A stretch of 64,000 bases of DNA from Diphasiastrum complanatum (taxonomy: Eukaryota; Streptophyta; Lycopodiopsida; Lycopodiales; Lycopodiaceae), in NCBI GenBank assembly GCA_029204225.1, contig CM055098.1:2789106-2853105 (forward strand). The letters are read 5' to 3'. Under the pieces are notes generated by a model. It was not told where the DNA came from. It saw only the letters and a list, made by a program, of their open reading frames with translations, and ran no database searches. Within the stretch, counting starts at the first letter, position 1. Each line of letters starts with the position of its first letter. The translations under genes were made by a program, and so were the position numbers. Below, in pieces: positions 1 through 60,008 of the stretch.

Positions 1-283
1 TATTTTCGGGATTATGCTTATGTTGTTGAGTGTCAAGTATAATCTGTATGGTTCATTTAAGTGTTATCAATTACAACGTGATGAATGTGAATTTTAGTAC
101 ATATATTTTCTAATCTAAAACAGGTTGCAACGAGCATTTCAAGGTCTTCTATACAGTACAACTATATGTTTTCTGATTTGATGAGTAGAATGTTCGGTGG
201 TGTAGATCCTCCGATTCATTTGCGAGACTGGCTTAACTACTAATTCGAATCATTACACATATAACATCGAAACTATAAGGATT
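1..283. other. No gene seen; decayed AT-rich DNA
   Basis: I see no convincing coding frame, RNA gene or repeat boundary here. It lies left of a 290-bp repeat that recurs at 2253 and is probably part of the same decayed gypsy-like locus. Confidence 0.5.
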
Positions 284-571
284 TATTGGCATGGCTTGTG
301 TAATTCTAATTTGATACAACGCTGATCATGCAAAGCTATATGCATGAGATAAGTAGATGCATTGAAACTTTGTGTAGATTGAATAAACATTTAAATTCTG
401 AATGATGGAAAATATTGGCCGCCTAAGAAAACATCTGTTGATGACCAGTTAACTATCTATTTCACTCATAAGAGCTTTTCACCAAGTAATAACCATAAAT
501 TCGATCCTTGTGGGGAACGATATCTTTTATACTGCATAATATATAGAAAATCGAGTTCATTGAGCTAAGAC
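284..571 (+). repeat. Direct repeat copy 1, probable 3' part of a gypsy LTR
   Basis: About 290 bp closely matches 2253-2553 in the same orientation, with shared blocks such as TTGGCATGGCTTGTG, GATGACCAGTTAACT and GATCCTTGTGGGGAACG. A tRNA-Asp-type primer site follows at 585, so this copy sits where the end of a 5' LTR is expected. The other copy directly follows a gypsy RT/RNase H remnant, so either LTR shuffling or a duplicated internal segment is possible. Confidence 0.55.
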
Positions 572-584
572 ATGATCTGAATTT

Positions 585-604
585 TGGTGTCGTTGCCGGG
601 GATC
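585..604 (+). other. Primer binding site complementary to tRNA-Asp (Athila/Tat-like)
   Basis: TGGTGTCGTTGCCGGGGATC differs at two positions from the classic plant tRNA-Asp primer site TGGCGCCGTTGCCGGGGATC used by Athila/Tat-type gypsy elements. It is the only tRNA-Asp-type site noticed in the window; the other elements use initiator tRNA-Met. Confidence 0.7.
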
Positions 605-689
605 AAAAGTGGTTTTACTAATGATAAAGATCATATGTAGTGGTTCAAGGAACCTAATTCAAAATGTCCAAAAGGAATTTTCTTAGAAG

Positions 690-832
690 CATAGAAAACC
701 GAGATTTGCTTAGATTATTTCTTGGACAGATTGGCTACTTTAGAAGGTTCATTCCTTTCCTTGAAGAAGAAATTACGATTCTTGGGAATCTTCTAAAAGT
801 AGAAGGAGAATTTTAATGGACCAAGCGACATG
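690..832 (+). pseudogene. Ty3/gypsy RT-RNase H connection fragment
   Basis: The translation reads LRLFLGQIGYFRRFIPFLEE, the typical gypsy RT thumb/connection motif (LRxFLGxxGYYRRFI), followed by a stop after EGEF and a W-T-K remnant. Only about 45 residues are recognisable. It duplicates a motif also present at 2005-2080, so at least two gypsy copies have decayed here. Confidence 0.6.
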
Positions 833-973
833 AGAATTGTTATCATGATATAATAGCAATTGCGAACTATGCATGGCCATAAAGAAAGAACGTCGCATAA
901 AAACATAATCCAACCAATATAAAGATGCAGTGACAACAGAATTCTCTCGCATATATATTTGTATACAAGATCA

Positions 974-1276
974 CTACATTAAAGAGATTCCGTGGTACAA
1001 CGTCATGACTAAACTGTATACATAGAGACTTGCGCAAATTATCAATACAATTTTTGAAATTTTAAATGTTGGCAACTCTTGAAGTGACGGATTGTTAGTC
1101 TCTGACGGAATAGCAACTAGCTCAAATTCTCTAGAGGAAACCTCTTCAACATTTACAAAATAATTTATGGGAGGAGAACCTTCGAACGTAATTCTGGAAT
1201 CTTCATCGACGTCCAGTAACATAATTAGCCATCTTCGAATAAGTCGACCACCTCTTTCCATAATGCGTTCAACCAT
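974..1276 (-). pseudogene. Possible gypsy RNase H tail remnant
   Basis: A 100-residue open frame on the minus strand contains GRLIRRWLIMLLDVDED, which resembles the G-R-x-x-R-W-x-x-x-L-x-E/D-x-D segment at the end of gypsy RNase H domains. The rest does not match clearly. It is opposite in orientation to the neighbouring RT fragments, so it would be a separate insertion. It could equally be a chance ORF. Confidence 0.3.
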
Positions 1277-1619
1277 TTTGACAGATTGAAAGGAGCGAGT
1301 AGAAGGTCGAATTGTAATATCATATGGATTGATTGCTGGATTTATAGAAGAAGAATATTTAATTCTAGATAAATCTTTGAAGATTTGAATTCATGTGATT
1401 ATTCTTTTTGATAAGACCTTGTGATACCTTAAAACACGTGACTAATTATGAAGTAAAGATACTAATCGTGTGTATGGAACTAGTGACGTATGCATCTGTG
1501 TGAACTAAGGATCGAATAAGTTCGATCCTGGATCGGAAAATTTCAACCCTATGAACTTCAATATTATGATTGGATATTTAACATCAATTCTTCTGTAGAC
1601 GAATTCTCATGATACAATC

Positions 1620-2304
1620 AGGTCTAAATAAAGAAAGAAGATCTGGACAAGACTACCTTTATGACCAATTGGGGAACCTATGCATATACTAGAATGCCAT
1701 TTGGACTTGTAATGCACCATCAACATTCCAGAGGATGATGACGGCTATATTTCAGGATTTTTTGAGGAAATTCCTTGAAATATTTATAGATGATTTATGT
1801 GTTTTCGGTTCTGCAAAGGATCATCCTAATAAACTTAAACAGATTCTACAAAGATGCAGGGAAACATCGATCTCATTGCATGCTGAAAAATGTTATTTTG
1901 AAATGTCAGAAGGCATACCTCTTGGTCATTGAATATCAAAAAGAGGAATAGAATTAGACCAAGATAAAATCGGGATAATTGAAGTTCTACAAACACCCAA
2001 AAACTTGAGAGAGTTAAGAGGTTTTCTTGGTCATTTGGGATACTACAGAAGATTTATCAAGGACTATGCAATTATGGCATCTCCTTTGACAATTCTTTTG
2101 AAGAAGAATGCCGATTATAATTGGGAGGAGGACTGCCAAAAAGCATTCGAGCTTTTAAAAGATAAATTAAAATCAACTCCAATCTTAAGGCCTCCCAATT
2201 GGGATCGGAAATTTCATGTTTATGTGGATACGTCATCCTTTGTAATTGGAACTATTGGCATGGCTTGTGTAATTAGTAATGAATCTAATTCGATACAGCG
2301 CTGA
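1620..2304 (+). pseudogene. Ty3/gypsy reverse transcriptase to RNase H remnant
   Basis: Fragments in order are: the RT segment T-N-W-G-T-Y-A-Y-T-R-M-P-F-G-L near 1665-1710, a frameshift, then F-Q-R-M-M-T through the catalytic F-I-D-D box (codons 1783-1794), a stop at about 1930 just after the L-G-H motif, the connection motif FLGHLGYYRRFI at 2020-2056, and the RNase H start F-H-V-Y-V-D-T-S near 2210. Both RT catalytic aspartates remain, but frameshifts and stops make it non-functional. It ends where repeat copy 2 (2253) begins. Confidence 0.85.
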
Positions 2305-2553
2305 TCACGTAAAGCTGTATGCATGAGATAAGTAAATGCATTGGAACTTTGTGCAAATTGAATAAACGTTTGAACTTTGAACGATGAGCAGTATTGGCTG
2401 CCTGATAAAAAATCTGTTGATGACCAGTTAACTATCTATATCACTACATAAGAGCTTTTTCTCAAGTAATAACCATAAATTCGATCCTTGTGGGGAACGA
2501 TATCTTTTATACTACACAATATGTAGAAAATCGAGTTCAGTGAATTACGACAA
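2253..2553 (+). repeat. Direct repeat copy 2
   Basis: This is the partner of 284-571, about 300 bp and clearly alignable along its length. It directly continues from the gypsy RNase H fragment. Unlike copy 1 it has no recognisable primer site downstream. Confidence 0.6.
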
Positions 2554-3389
2554 AAACTAAGTGTTTAGACATCTTTGCAAGTAAGGCTAGAGTGCAAGAA
2601 TGTATGTAGAAGGCTAATTGGAAGTTTTGAAAAAAGTTTTTTGCAAGAGCTCTGCTAGCATTGGTTCAAAATGAGCCAAATTTCGAGCTTACATAGAGGA
2701 TTTTGGGTAGCCTATTAGACAAAGTGCTATTTTGGCAAATCAATTCTACAAAAAAAAAAAAATGATAGGCCTTTTCAATACTGTGAAACCAATTATCAAA
2801 TTTTTTTAGTGAAGGTTTCTAACCAATATGGAGACTTAAGGAAGGTTTTGCAAGTACGGGGAGGGTTGAATTATCAGGGTCGACCGACCTAATTTTGATG
2901 TTTTAGCCCATCTATCAGGTCAGCGAAGGTTCATAATGACTCCTTGATGCTTAGCAAAGGTTCCCAAAATGACATAGAGCATTTTGAGTACTTCTGATTA
3001 CTAACCTTCGTCAACTTCATCGTCGCTAGAAAATGTTGTTTGCAATCAAGTGTGATCTTGGTGAAGGTTGGTTTGACTACTTGTATAAAAAATTAGCCCA
3101 ACTAGTGATTTTTTACTGATTTCTTACTTGAAAAAATAAATTTTCTTCATCTTTTTGGTTCTGATGACTTTTTCTAACTTTTGACAAAATAATTAATGAA
3201 AAAAAAAAAATCAAACTAAAATCATAAAAAAAAAAACTGCCAGATTGAAACTTAAGGAAGAAGATTAGGCTACCAAAACTTGCGTAATCGGCGGCCATTG
3301 ATCAAAACGAGTTCCATCAAAATGTTCCAATATCACTGCTACATAAGATAAGATTTCGTTGATTTGATATGGACCTTCACCTATGAGCT
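2554..3389. other. No gene seen
   Basis: AT-rich sequence with short A and T runs (for example about 2750-2762 and 3199-3236). No frame resembles a known protein. Confidence 0.5.
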
Positions 3390-4570
3390 TCAAGTTTTCC
3401 TTAATAAGCTTGGTTTATACATCCCCAAATCACTCTCTTTCATATCCTTTTCGTACAATCTTTTGTCAAGCCAAGCTTTCCGGGGAGCTTTCTTAGCTAC
3501 TAACGCATGAATTGCCATCAATCTTGTTTCACATAACTTATGGAATACTTCATGACATAGTTGTAATGATTTTGCCTCATCCAAACGTTTAGTTGCCATT
3601 ATCCGTAAGGATGATACCAAAAACTCGATTGGCTTATATAACAGCATCTTGACCATAAACTACATGAAAAGGTGTTTGACTTGTGCTAACTTTATGAGCA
3701 ATTCGAAATGCCCATAATGCATCATGTGACTTATGTTCCCATTCTGATCTATTAGCCTCAATGGTTTTAGTCAGAATACTACATAGAATCTTATTAGAAA
3801 ATTCATCTTGTCCATTTTCCCTCAAGTAAGAAGGTGTGCTAAACTGCTGTATCACAAAATAATCTTCCAAAAGAGCTTCGATTGTCTCATTGACAAAATG
3901 AGTGTTGTGATCCAAATCTGACGATGAAGTTTTAATACAGGAACTTTGTAGTAGACCTGGCATCTACAACCCGCACAGCTCTTGCTTTTATCCATATAGT
4001 CATATAATCGGTAGCCACAATAATATAATGTGCTTGAGTACCCCTTGTAGCTGGATGTATCGGTCCAACATAATCCAATCCCCACTTTTCAAATAGTGCT
4101 TGTGCTAAAATTGGATGCAACAGCTGATAATGTTGTTTAGTAGGTCACCACGCATGTTGACAAATATCACAAGATTGAATATACTTCTTCATATCCTTAT
4201 AAAAAGTTGGCCACCAATATCGTGATTGTAAATGTTTATGAACCGTGATATCAACTACAAAATGACCTCCACTCAATTCCATCATGTGATAACATAATAA
4301 GATCTAGTACTTCATGTGGCAAAATTCATCTTCGTAGAATCTCATCAGTTCCTCTTTGACACAATTGTCCCGCTATCAATTGATAAGACCGTGCCTTCAT
4401 AATCAATCTATGTTGTTGAACCTTTGTCAATGATTCAGTTGGTTGCTCATGCATCACATATTCAACAATATCAACTGCCCACTAAGATACTACTTTCACA
4501 TAGAACAATGTTGCATTTGGAAGGTCATCATCTACTTTGGTATTCAGAGGTGCTAATTGGGTCCTTGAAA
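3390..4570 (-). pseudogene. Ty3/gypsy integrase remnant
   Basis: Read on the minus strand, the order is: the RNase H-integrase linker (V-D-D-D-L-P-N-A-T-L-F) at about 4500-4545, an HHCC zinc segment ending C-D-I-C near 4170, the integrase core E-K-W-G-L-D-Y-V-G-P-I at about 4060-4110, a segment around S-D-L-D-H-N-T-H-F-V-N near 3900, and W-A-F-R-I-A-H-K with the F-H-V-V-Y-G-Q segment near 3660-3730. At least three frameshifts and a stop (H-A-W-stop near 4150) break it. No LTR was found for it. Its right end abuts a copia gag fragment at about 4590, suggesting nested insertion or deletion. Confidence 0.85.
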
Positions 4571-4594
4571 CATGATTGACTATGTAACGTTGCT

Positions 4595-4915
4595 TTAATA
4601 GATTGTTTTAAGAGTGTCCCAAGCCTCCCTGGCAGTAGTGCATGTATTGATCTCCCTTAACACTTCATTTGTGACATTCATTTTTATGAAATCAAGAGCA
4701 ATTCTAGTTCTCTTATTGAATGCTGCAGCTTCATTAGGTGCTGCAGGTTCTTCTTTAGCTCCACTCACAATGTCCATTACATCTTGTAGAATCAATAATG
4801 ATTCCATCCTTATCTTCCACATTGCATAATTGGAAGATGTTAATCTCTCATTGTTCTCCAAAAATTGTGAACCAGTTGAAGACATGTTCTCTTTGAGAAA
4901 TTCTAGTAATGACAA
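4595..4915 (-). pseudogene. Ty1/copia gag N-terminal fragment (UBN2/DUF4219 type)
   Basis: A 106-residue open frame shows the copia gag hallmarks: L-T-S-S-N-Y-A-M-W-K-I-R-M, then D-I-V-S-G, and A-R-E-A-W-D-T-L-K-T-I-Y at the C-end. Gag packages element RNA in cytoplasmic particles. The frame is cut at 4590 by the gypsy integrase remnant, so two thirds of gag, and all of pol, are missing. The frame itself is uninterrupted. Confidence 0.85.
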
Positions 4916-6753
4916 AGATGGAGTTGAATACGTTGCTTGCTATCTCAACCTAGGATCTAACACTTATAATGTTGATCCAACCTATGAAATCTAGAAACAA
5001 TATGTGAGATCAAACTCACAACAGAAAAATCAATCTATCTTGAATTTGGATCTAGCTTCTATTTATTGATTCCTATATTGGGAATTGATCATGCCAATAA
5101 TTCCTTCATGCAGGATCTTCACAATTCAGATGCAAGGCTTATGGTTATCATTGAAGCATTTGGATTGAACAACAAAGTGACTACCCAACAACATGACAAA
5201 ATCTTCAGATCAGCACAACCAGATGCAATGCCAAAATACGATCCTAAATGAATTGAATAGATCATCCAATTTGTTATGATGTCGAGGAAGCAGACAAAAG
5301 AGGATATTGCGGTGATACACTCTGTCCATTCCATACAGATTTGTTGCCAACAAGCTCATTTGCAAGTGAGAGCTTCTTGCTTCCTCCTTGTGAATGTGGG
5401 CCATAGGGATTTCCATTGCTAGGTCTCATGTGTCCTATCCACATGAATCAATGCTCATGTTCATAGCATGTACTATTCTTTCCATCACTAATGTAATTCT
5501 ATGGTGATCTCCATGTTTCTAGCTTTCTATGGACATGTTATCTTGATTGTCTTGTTATCTTTTCGCTTCTGGCTTTACTATCATTGTTATTGCTATTAGT
5601 TTTGGATTTGGCACATGACATAACCGTTAACTCTACAAGTAATTGTCCAACACAATACTTGATCATATGCCTATGTTCACCGACTAGGTTAAGTGCACCA
5701 AATAACTCTAGTAACTAGAAATACATGGTAGAATCATAGAAGATTAATCGTGCACACAGGAGAATAATCTCACTATGACCCAATACATACACATATTTTT
5801 TATTTGACAGATTTCTCCAAAATTCGCATATGTTATTCTCATATTTCACTAAGAATCTTGTAACTCAATTGCTAAAAAGTTCTATTTTTCATGAGTAAAT
5901 AACATATATGGAAAATCTCTGAGACTAGGAACACATCCACTCTCACAAGTTTACATCCTATCACTTAATTTCTACTACTCAATCAACCCTTCCCTGATCC
6001 TAGTACTCCACTAAGATTAGGTTGATTCCCTGTAATATCCCATGATCAAATTCACTTCTGTCTCACACAAAACTGGGATTAGTAACCTTTTGATTCATAC
6101 TCTATACTACTTATAATGATTTCAAATTCCAAACCACCTCTGGATCTAGATTGTTCCACACAATCCCTAGAGGATTTCTCTTATTTGGAATCTTTCCGTT
6201 CTGTATCTTATTCTGGAACTATCCGAAAATATTTTTAGATAATCACCTTCCTATACATCAGCTGATCTTTTTCCAATAGCCGTGCAACTGATAGGTCCTC
6301 TAATAGAAACTTACCCATCACTTCACCCCTCTCTTTTAAAGAAATTCACCAATTTCTTACAAAAGTTACCTAGAGAGATGGTAACATGAAAATATTCGAA
6401 AAGTCAATAATGAGTGTCTTTTCAAGAATGATTCACTCTATTATATTCAAGACTTTTCCTTTGAATAATTTCAATATGAGTGACAGCAACATCATCTATT
6501 TGAGATCTATCTATGCACAAGAGATAATATGGGTTTTAAAAAATTGAAACACAAAAGATTCCAGAATCTATCCAAAAATTCTAAGCTTTATGCCTATAAG
6601 TAAAAATTAACATGATAACAGTCCTTCGGAAAAGAAATAATTTCATATTGGAAGGATCATATGAAATCTATCTGATATCTTGTACTTGAGAAATTTTTAA
6701 AGAAGTAAGGATTCTCTAAAGGTGAAGAATAGCTTTAAGAGTTTTCTGATTTT
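4916..6753. other. No gene seen; probable degraded retroelement internal DNA
   Basis: No protein motif is recognisable on either strand over 1.8 kb. It lies between the copia gag remnant and a tandem duplication that leads to a minus-strand LTR at 8130, so it may be internal sequence of that element. Confidence 0.4.
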
Positions 6754-7172
6754 GTAAATTATGAGATACCCACACTGGGATTCAGAACAAACCTCAAAAT
6801 TTCACAAAATACCCATAACAAAATACTAATGGTCTTCTTTTTCCTATATTGCGAACAAGTACTAGAATTTTCCACTAATAATAAGATCTTTATAGTCCTA
6901 GAATTCCTTTTTCGAAATTATTGATGTACCATACCACCAGCTCTTCCTTTCAGAAAATTTCTAACCACCTTAACCGATATTCTAGAGATCTAAATAATCA
7001 ATCTAGAATCCCTATACCATGTATAGGCACATATGAGACACAACCAAAACACTGGAGAATCAAATAGTTTTTGTTTTTGATGGATATCAATAATTCATTT
7101 ATGAAAGGGTGATTCAACAAGAAGACTCCTACACATGGTCTCTCAACATGCTGTTAATCTCTTTTGGTTAGT
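6754..7172. repeat. Tandem duplication unit 1 (0.42 kb)
   Basis: About 419 bp, from GTAAATTATGAGATACCC to CTCTTTTGGTTAGT, recurs at 7240-7652 in the same orientation with scattered substitutions and small indels. The period is 486 bp with a 67-bp unique spacer. No coding frame is conserved between the two. Confidence 0.9.
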
Positions 7173-7239
7173 TCTTCATTCTAGAGATCAAATCCAAAAG
7201 CTAAAGAAATTCCATTTTAATTGTAGTCTAAAATCTGTT

Positions 7240-7652
7240 GTAAATTATGAGATACCCACATTGGGATCTGGAATAAACCTCAAAATTTCACAAAATACCC
7301 ATAAAAAATACCAATGGTCTTATTTTTCCCATATCGCGAACATGTACTAGAATTTGCCACTGATAATCAGATCTTTATAGTCCCAGAATTTCCTTTTCGA
7401 AATTACCGATGTCACATACCACCAGGTCTTCCTTTCAAAAATCCTTAATCACCTTATCCGATATTCTATAGATCTAAATAATCAATCTAGAACCCCTATG
7501 CCATGTACAGACACATATGAGACAAAACCAAAACACTGGAGAATCCACAAGTTTTCGTTTCTCATGGATATCAATAATCCACTTATGAAAGGGTGATTCA
7601 ACAAGAAGACTCCTACACATGGTCTCTTAACACACTGACCTCTTTTGGTTAG
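7240..7652. repeat. Tandem duplication unit 2 (0.42 kb)
   Basis: Second copy of the unit at 6754-7172. Both units share GATATTCTA, CACATATGAGACA and CAACAAGAAGACTCC blocks. Divergence shows the duplication is not recent. Confidence 0.9.
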
Positions 7653-8116
7653 TAATAGAGGGTTATGCATGTAGGAAAAGAGTTTCCAATCAGTTTCTTC
7701 TTTCCATAACTTACAAGTTTAAGCTAAGCAGAAAGTAGAAATATCAATGATTTTTTAATAGTTTATTTTTCAGAATAAACTGATTACCCTCAATCTATCA
7801 ACATACATAAACCACTCCTGCATGTTATCAATCTCCAATGACATGGATAACAAGCTACCAAATTCATATACACAAATCATACTACATTAATAAAAATCTT
7901 CTCAAGGTTCCTGAAGAAATCAGAAGTGAATTATCACTAATTAGAAGCAATATCAACAAAAACAAATTAGTCACTCCTTTTGCCAAACATGCTTCAACCA
8001 AGAACTAGAGGACCCAAATATCAACTTTCCCTTGAGAGTTTAGCACACCAATTCACGTGCTTCCGACTTGATGTAGAGCTTATCTCCAATCCTATCCAAG
8101 GCCGCATCTTAACCGA

Positions 8117-8128
8117 GCTTTGATACCA
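8117..8128 (-). other. LTR retroelement primer binding site (initiator tRNA-Met)
   Basis: On the minus strand this reads TGGTATCAAAGC, one base from the standard TGGTATCAGAGC. It lies one base inside the LTR at 8130-8604, so the element body extends leftward, through the duplicated region. Confidence 0.75.
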
Positions 8129-8129
8129 A

Positions 8130-8604
8130 TGTTATGACCACCACGGAAAATCCCTAAGATGAGGATATGATAATACAACAGGAGACATGTAGGAGCAAAA
8201 CCACCCATCCAAACCTAGATCAATCCTGGATCTAGACCTCGAGCTATGCCATGTGAGTGCTTGAGGAGAAGAGAGCATCTATGGTAATCTGAACCAAAAC
8301 TTGTCGATGAGAGAATCTCTACCCCAATATATAGAGAGTAGAATCCTGTGCATGAACCCATGCAATTCCCATGCAATCCAACTATAAATAGATCACAACT
8401 CCCATGCAATCCTCATGCATATATCAGTGACACGTGCATGCACTACTCCATATGTCTCAAAGAGAGTGTCTGGGTCCTCTCAAGGTCATTAGTCAAAAAC
8501 TGGCCTAAAATTAAATCGAGGTGTAACCAACAATCTCGAATACCGGAGGGCCGGTTCACCATATTAGGACAATCCCAAATCTCTAACTGATTATGGCCAT
8601 AACA
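8130..8604 (-). mobile_element. 475-bp LTR (5' LTR of a minus-strand element)
   Basis: The segment starts TGTTATGACC and ends GGCCATAACA, so it has TG...CA ends with a 7-base terminal inverted repeat. A primer site flanks it on the left. Reading on the minus strand there is a TATATA-like box within CTCTCTATATATTGG near 8328-8340. No partner LTR was recognised between 4916 and 8116, so the element is incomplete or non-autonomous. Confidence 0.75.
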
Positions 8605-8883
8605 CTATAGGAGGCCAACCTACTTGCAAAAAAAAGGAGCATGAGCATTGAGGCCAACAAAAGTTGAATCAAGCATGGTTTTGTAATCAAGAGTGAGGGT
8701 TGATGTAGATCTAGTATCTAAGATCACATTAAAATAATTTTACTGCTTATTTTATGATGATGGGAAAACCCATGATGATACAAGAAGATTAAAGTATTAA
8801 TGATCACATTGGAGCTTGTTGAGTTGACATTGAGGCTTAATTTAGGTTGCAAATGAGTGCAATATAATTGAACTTTGTTATCA
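8605..8883. other. Intergenic DNA upstream of BRE; nothing specific seen
   Basis: AT-rich DNA without recognisable genes between the LTR and the putative promoter of the host gene. Confidence 0.5.
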
Positions 8884-9058
8884 TGACGTCAATAGAGCAT
8901 ATTTGATAGAATCAAGTGAGAGGGGTTGACCATTGGGTATTAAAAATTTCATTCCTCAGCGTGGATGGGTAATTTCAAAAGGGAGAGAGAGAGAGCGCTT
9001 TAGCGAGAGAGGCACCTTTATCGAGAGAGCGAGGGAGGAACAGGAAAACGCCTTTAGG
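8884..9058 (+). promoter_or_regulatory. Putative BRE promoter and 5' leader
   Basis: A perfect bZIP/CRE palindrome TGACGTCA lies at 8884-8891, a W-box core TTGACC at 8926-8931 and a TATA-like TATTAAAAAT at 8938-8947. A GA-rich leader (GAGAGAGAGAGCGC, then GCGAGAGAGG) runs to the start codon at 9059; GA-rich leaders are common in plant genes. The transcription start is inferred from spacing only. Confidence 0.45.
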
Positions 9059-57693
<48,635 letters not shown>

Positions 57694-58247
57694 GTGAGTT
57701 TGAAACGATCTTTTAGATTTAACATCAATGTTGTGTTTGATGCACCCATTGGTCTAAGATTTTCTAAGAGGATTGATTGAAGTTACAGATTGCATATAAG
57801 TTCTGCTATCCTTTTGTGTTATCCTAGATGGTTATGCATCTGGTCTTCTGTTGGTTTATTCTGTCATTTTTCATGATTTGAATTGTCCTATTTGCAATTT
57901 CTTGTATCATCACAACCGAGATGTTCCAACTTCTACTTAGCAATGAATTTTGTGATTATGTTTTATCCATGTGGCAACTAGCATGATACATCATCAATCG
58001 AACAGTGAAGTTTCAAGTGACCAAATATCCATCACACACCAGTAAATAGTAAGTACATTGGATAAACATCTGAACACAAATTTAAAAGTTACAAGTTAGT
58101 ACTTACATTGAAAATCAAAATCAAATAGCAAAATAGCGAACAATCATCAATGAACTATAATATATATATAGTGAATAGCTGGTATCAAAAGTTACACATG
58201 TTGCATATGATATCAAAATGAGCTGAATCCTGAGTTTTGATGTCATG
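57694..58247. other. Start of BRE intron 10; nothing recognised
   Basis: No continuation exon of BRE is visible. Confidence 0.5.
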
Positions 58248-58375
58248 ACTCATCACTCATGAATGATTAGTCAACTATCATAACGTAGATGAAAAAACGA
58301 CCCAGAATCACTCATCACTCGTGAGTGATCGAGTCAACTGTCAAAATAATGTAGATGGAAAAACGAACTAGATGC
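58248..58375. repeat. Two-unit tandem repeat of about 62 bp
   Basis: ACTCATCACTC...GTAGATGRAAAAACGA occurs twice (58248 and 58309), the second unit containing the palindrome ATCACTCGTGAGTGAT. Confidence 0.75.
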
Positions 58376-58384
58376 TAGACTACT

Positions 58385-59532
58385 AACTATGTCAAGGTCC
58401 TCCTAGTCCTCTCAGAGGGGGGTGGCCTCATAGCCTCCTGTTTATCATGATCATCATCATTATCATCCCCATCCTCTGGGGCCTCTTAAGACGAAGAACC
58501 CTCAATCTCCTTGGCAAAGCTATTGAAGCTACTCTCTGAATGCTACCGAGCAGCCTGAGCTCGTGATGCAGATCGAGTCACAGGTCCTACATTAGAAATT
58601 TGCAGCTATTAGAATGCACCCAAGATAATAGATTGAAGACGGAGGAGGGTAGTCTAGATAGTAGTTGGTCATTATTATGACAGTTGACTCAAGTTCAAGA
58701 TCAAGTTTAAGTAGTTCAAGCAGTACAAGTAATCAATGATTCAGTTATAATTTATCAAGATTCAAGATCTAAGCAAGCCTACTTGATCGTGCAACAGACT
58801 CACGATGCAAGATGACATATGTATCTGTGACCTAGGAGGTAAGTCAAGAACCTTGGCAATTCTGGTCTCATCAGGGTTTACCCAAATAAATAATTAGCAT
58901 ATCCACGACTCATCACTCGTGACTCATGTCACATGTGACACAATTCACAAATCACAAATAATTTATGAATCTTAGACTTGTCAACTTTCAACTCTCAAGA
59001 ATCAAGAATCAATATTCCTCATTCAAGTGACAAGTTTCAACACTAAGCACTCAAGTTCAACAAGCTCAAACGTCAATTACAAATTTGAAAGACTAAAGTT
59101 CAAAGTTCAAACGATTACATGCATGGGTTCTTTGGCCTCCCTCATCTTCTTTAGAAGGTTTGAATGCACATACACTAGCCTTTCTAACTGATTTGTAGAG
59201 AGCCTATTTCTCTTGTTGGTGTGTATGAGGGAGTAGATGCTCCAGTTCCTCTCACAAGTTGCAGTCCTGTGAGAATACTCTCAATGCCATGTGTTGTAGC
59301 CTATGGGTGCACCCTCCATACTTGTCCCCCCAAGACACTAGCCTTAATTGGCCTACTTTGTCCCGCGTCACGGCCTTCTGAAATGTGAGCCAATTTCTTT
59401 GAATAGTCATGAGCTCATTTTTGCAGGTCTGCTGCTCTGCAACATCTAGTTTGACCCTCTAGAAGTATTCAAACCCCCCATCTTCAAACTCATGGTCATG
59501 GAACTGCTCAAGACCAGATTTCTTCCATAGAG
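58385..59532 (-). pseudogene. Second hAT transposase remnant
   Basis: On the minus strand an acidic tail (A-P-E-D-G-D-D-N-D-D-D-H) at 58400-58600 is preceded by G-P-V-T-R, as in the first hAT. The dimerisation region C-E-R-N-W-S-I-Y-S and N-K-R-N-R-L-S with Q-L-E-R-L-V-Y-V-H lies at about 59170-59280, with frameshifts. It is interrupted at 59533 by a gypsy LTR. Terminal repeats were not found. Confidence 0.8.
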
Positions 59533-59996
59533 AGTTACGGACTACAGGATATAGGCCTACTGGGCTACTCTGCATATATTTCGCAGGCCTCTTTACATTA
59601 CTGTTGGTTATGTATATTTTTGGTTACGCATTTTATATTAGTCATGTACAGCCCCCAGAGCCTTTTTATATGCTTATGACCCGCACTGGGTCCTTTTTTA
59701 TGACTTTGACTGGCCTTGGGCTCTTATTATATGGTTATATGTGGAGTGGGGGCCCGTAGGAAGGCGCACTATTTTCCCTCCACATTTTGCCTCCCTTTAC
59801 TTTTGTATTCCTATTTTAGGGTTCATTGGTAGGGTATATATAGGGGCATTTGTACACTCATTTTTCAGATTATTGATTGGTATTGCTTGGGCTCTTCGTG
59901 GGAGAACCTATTGTCTTGTCTATTGCTTGTAGGGCTTTAGTCTATTGCTGTCTTTTATGCTTCATTGATTCAACACCTGAGATTTTGATCATAACT
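59533..59996 (+). repeat. 5' LTR with AG...CT ends
   Basis: 464 bp from AGTTACGGACTACAGG to TTGATCATAACT, with a TATATATAGGGGC box at about 59835. It is related to the LTRs at 11461 and 25923 by its ends and by GGGCGCACTATTTTCCC-like blocks. Confidence 0.85.
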
Positions 59997-60008
59997 TGGT
60001 ATCAGAGC
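59997..60008 (+). other. Primer binding site, initiator tRNA-Met
   Basis: TGGTATCAGAGC with no spacer from the LTR. Confidence 0.93.

Noticed and set aside
6754-7652. CRISPR or satellite array
   Set aside because: Only two long diverged units are present, with no short regular repeats and spacers, in a plant genome.
8933-9058. Upstream in-frame ATG as the BRE start
   Set aside because: It would add an R/E-rich stretch encoded by GA repeats with no counterpart in BRE proteins; 9059 gives the expected N-terminus.
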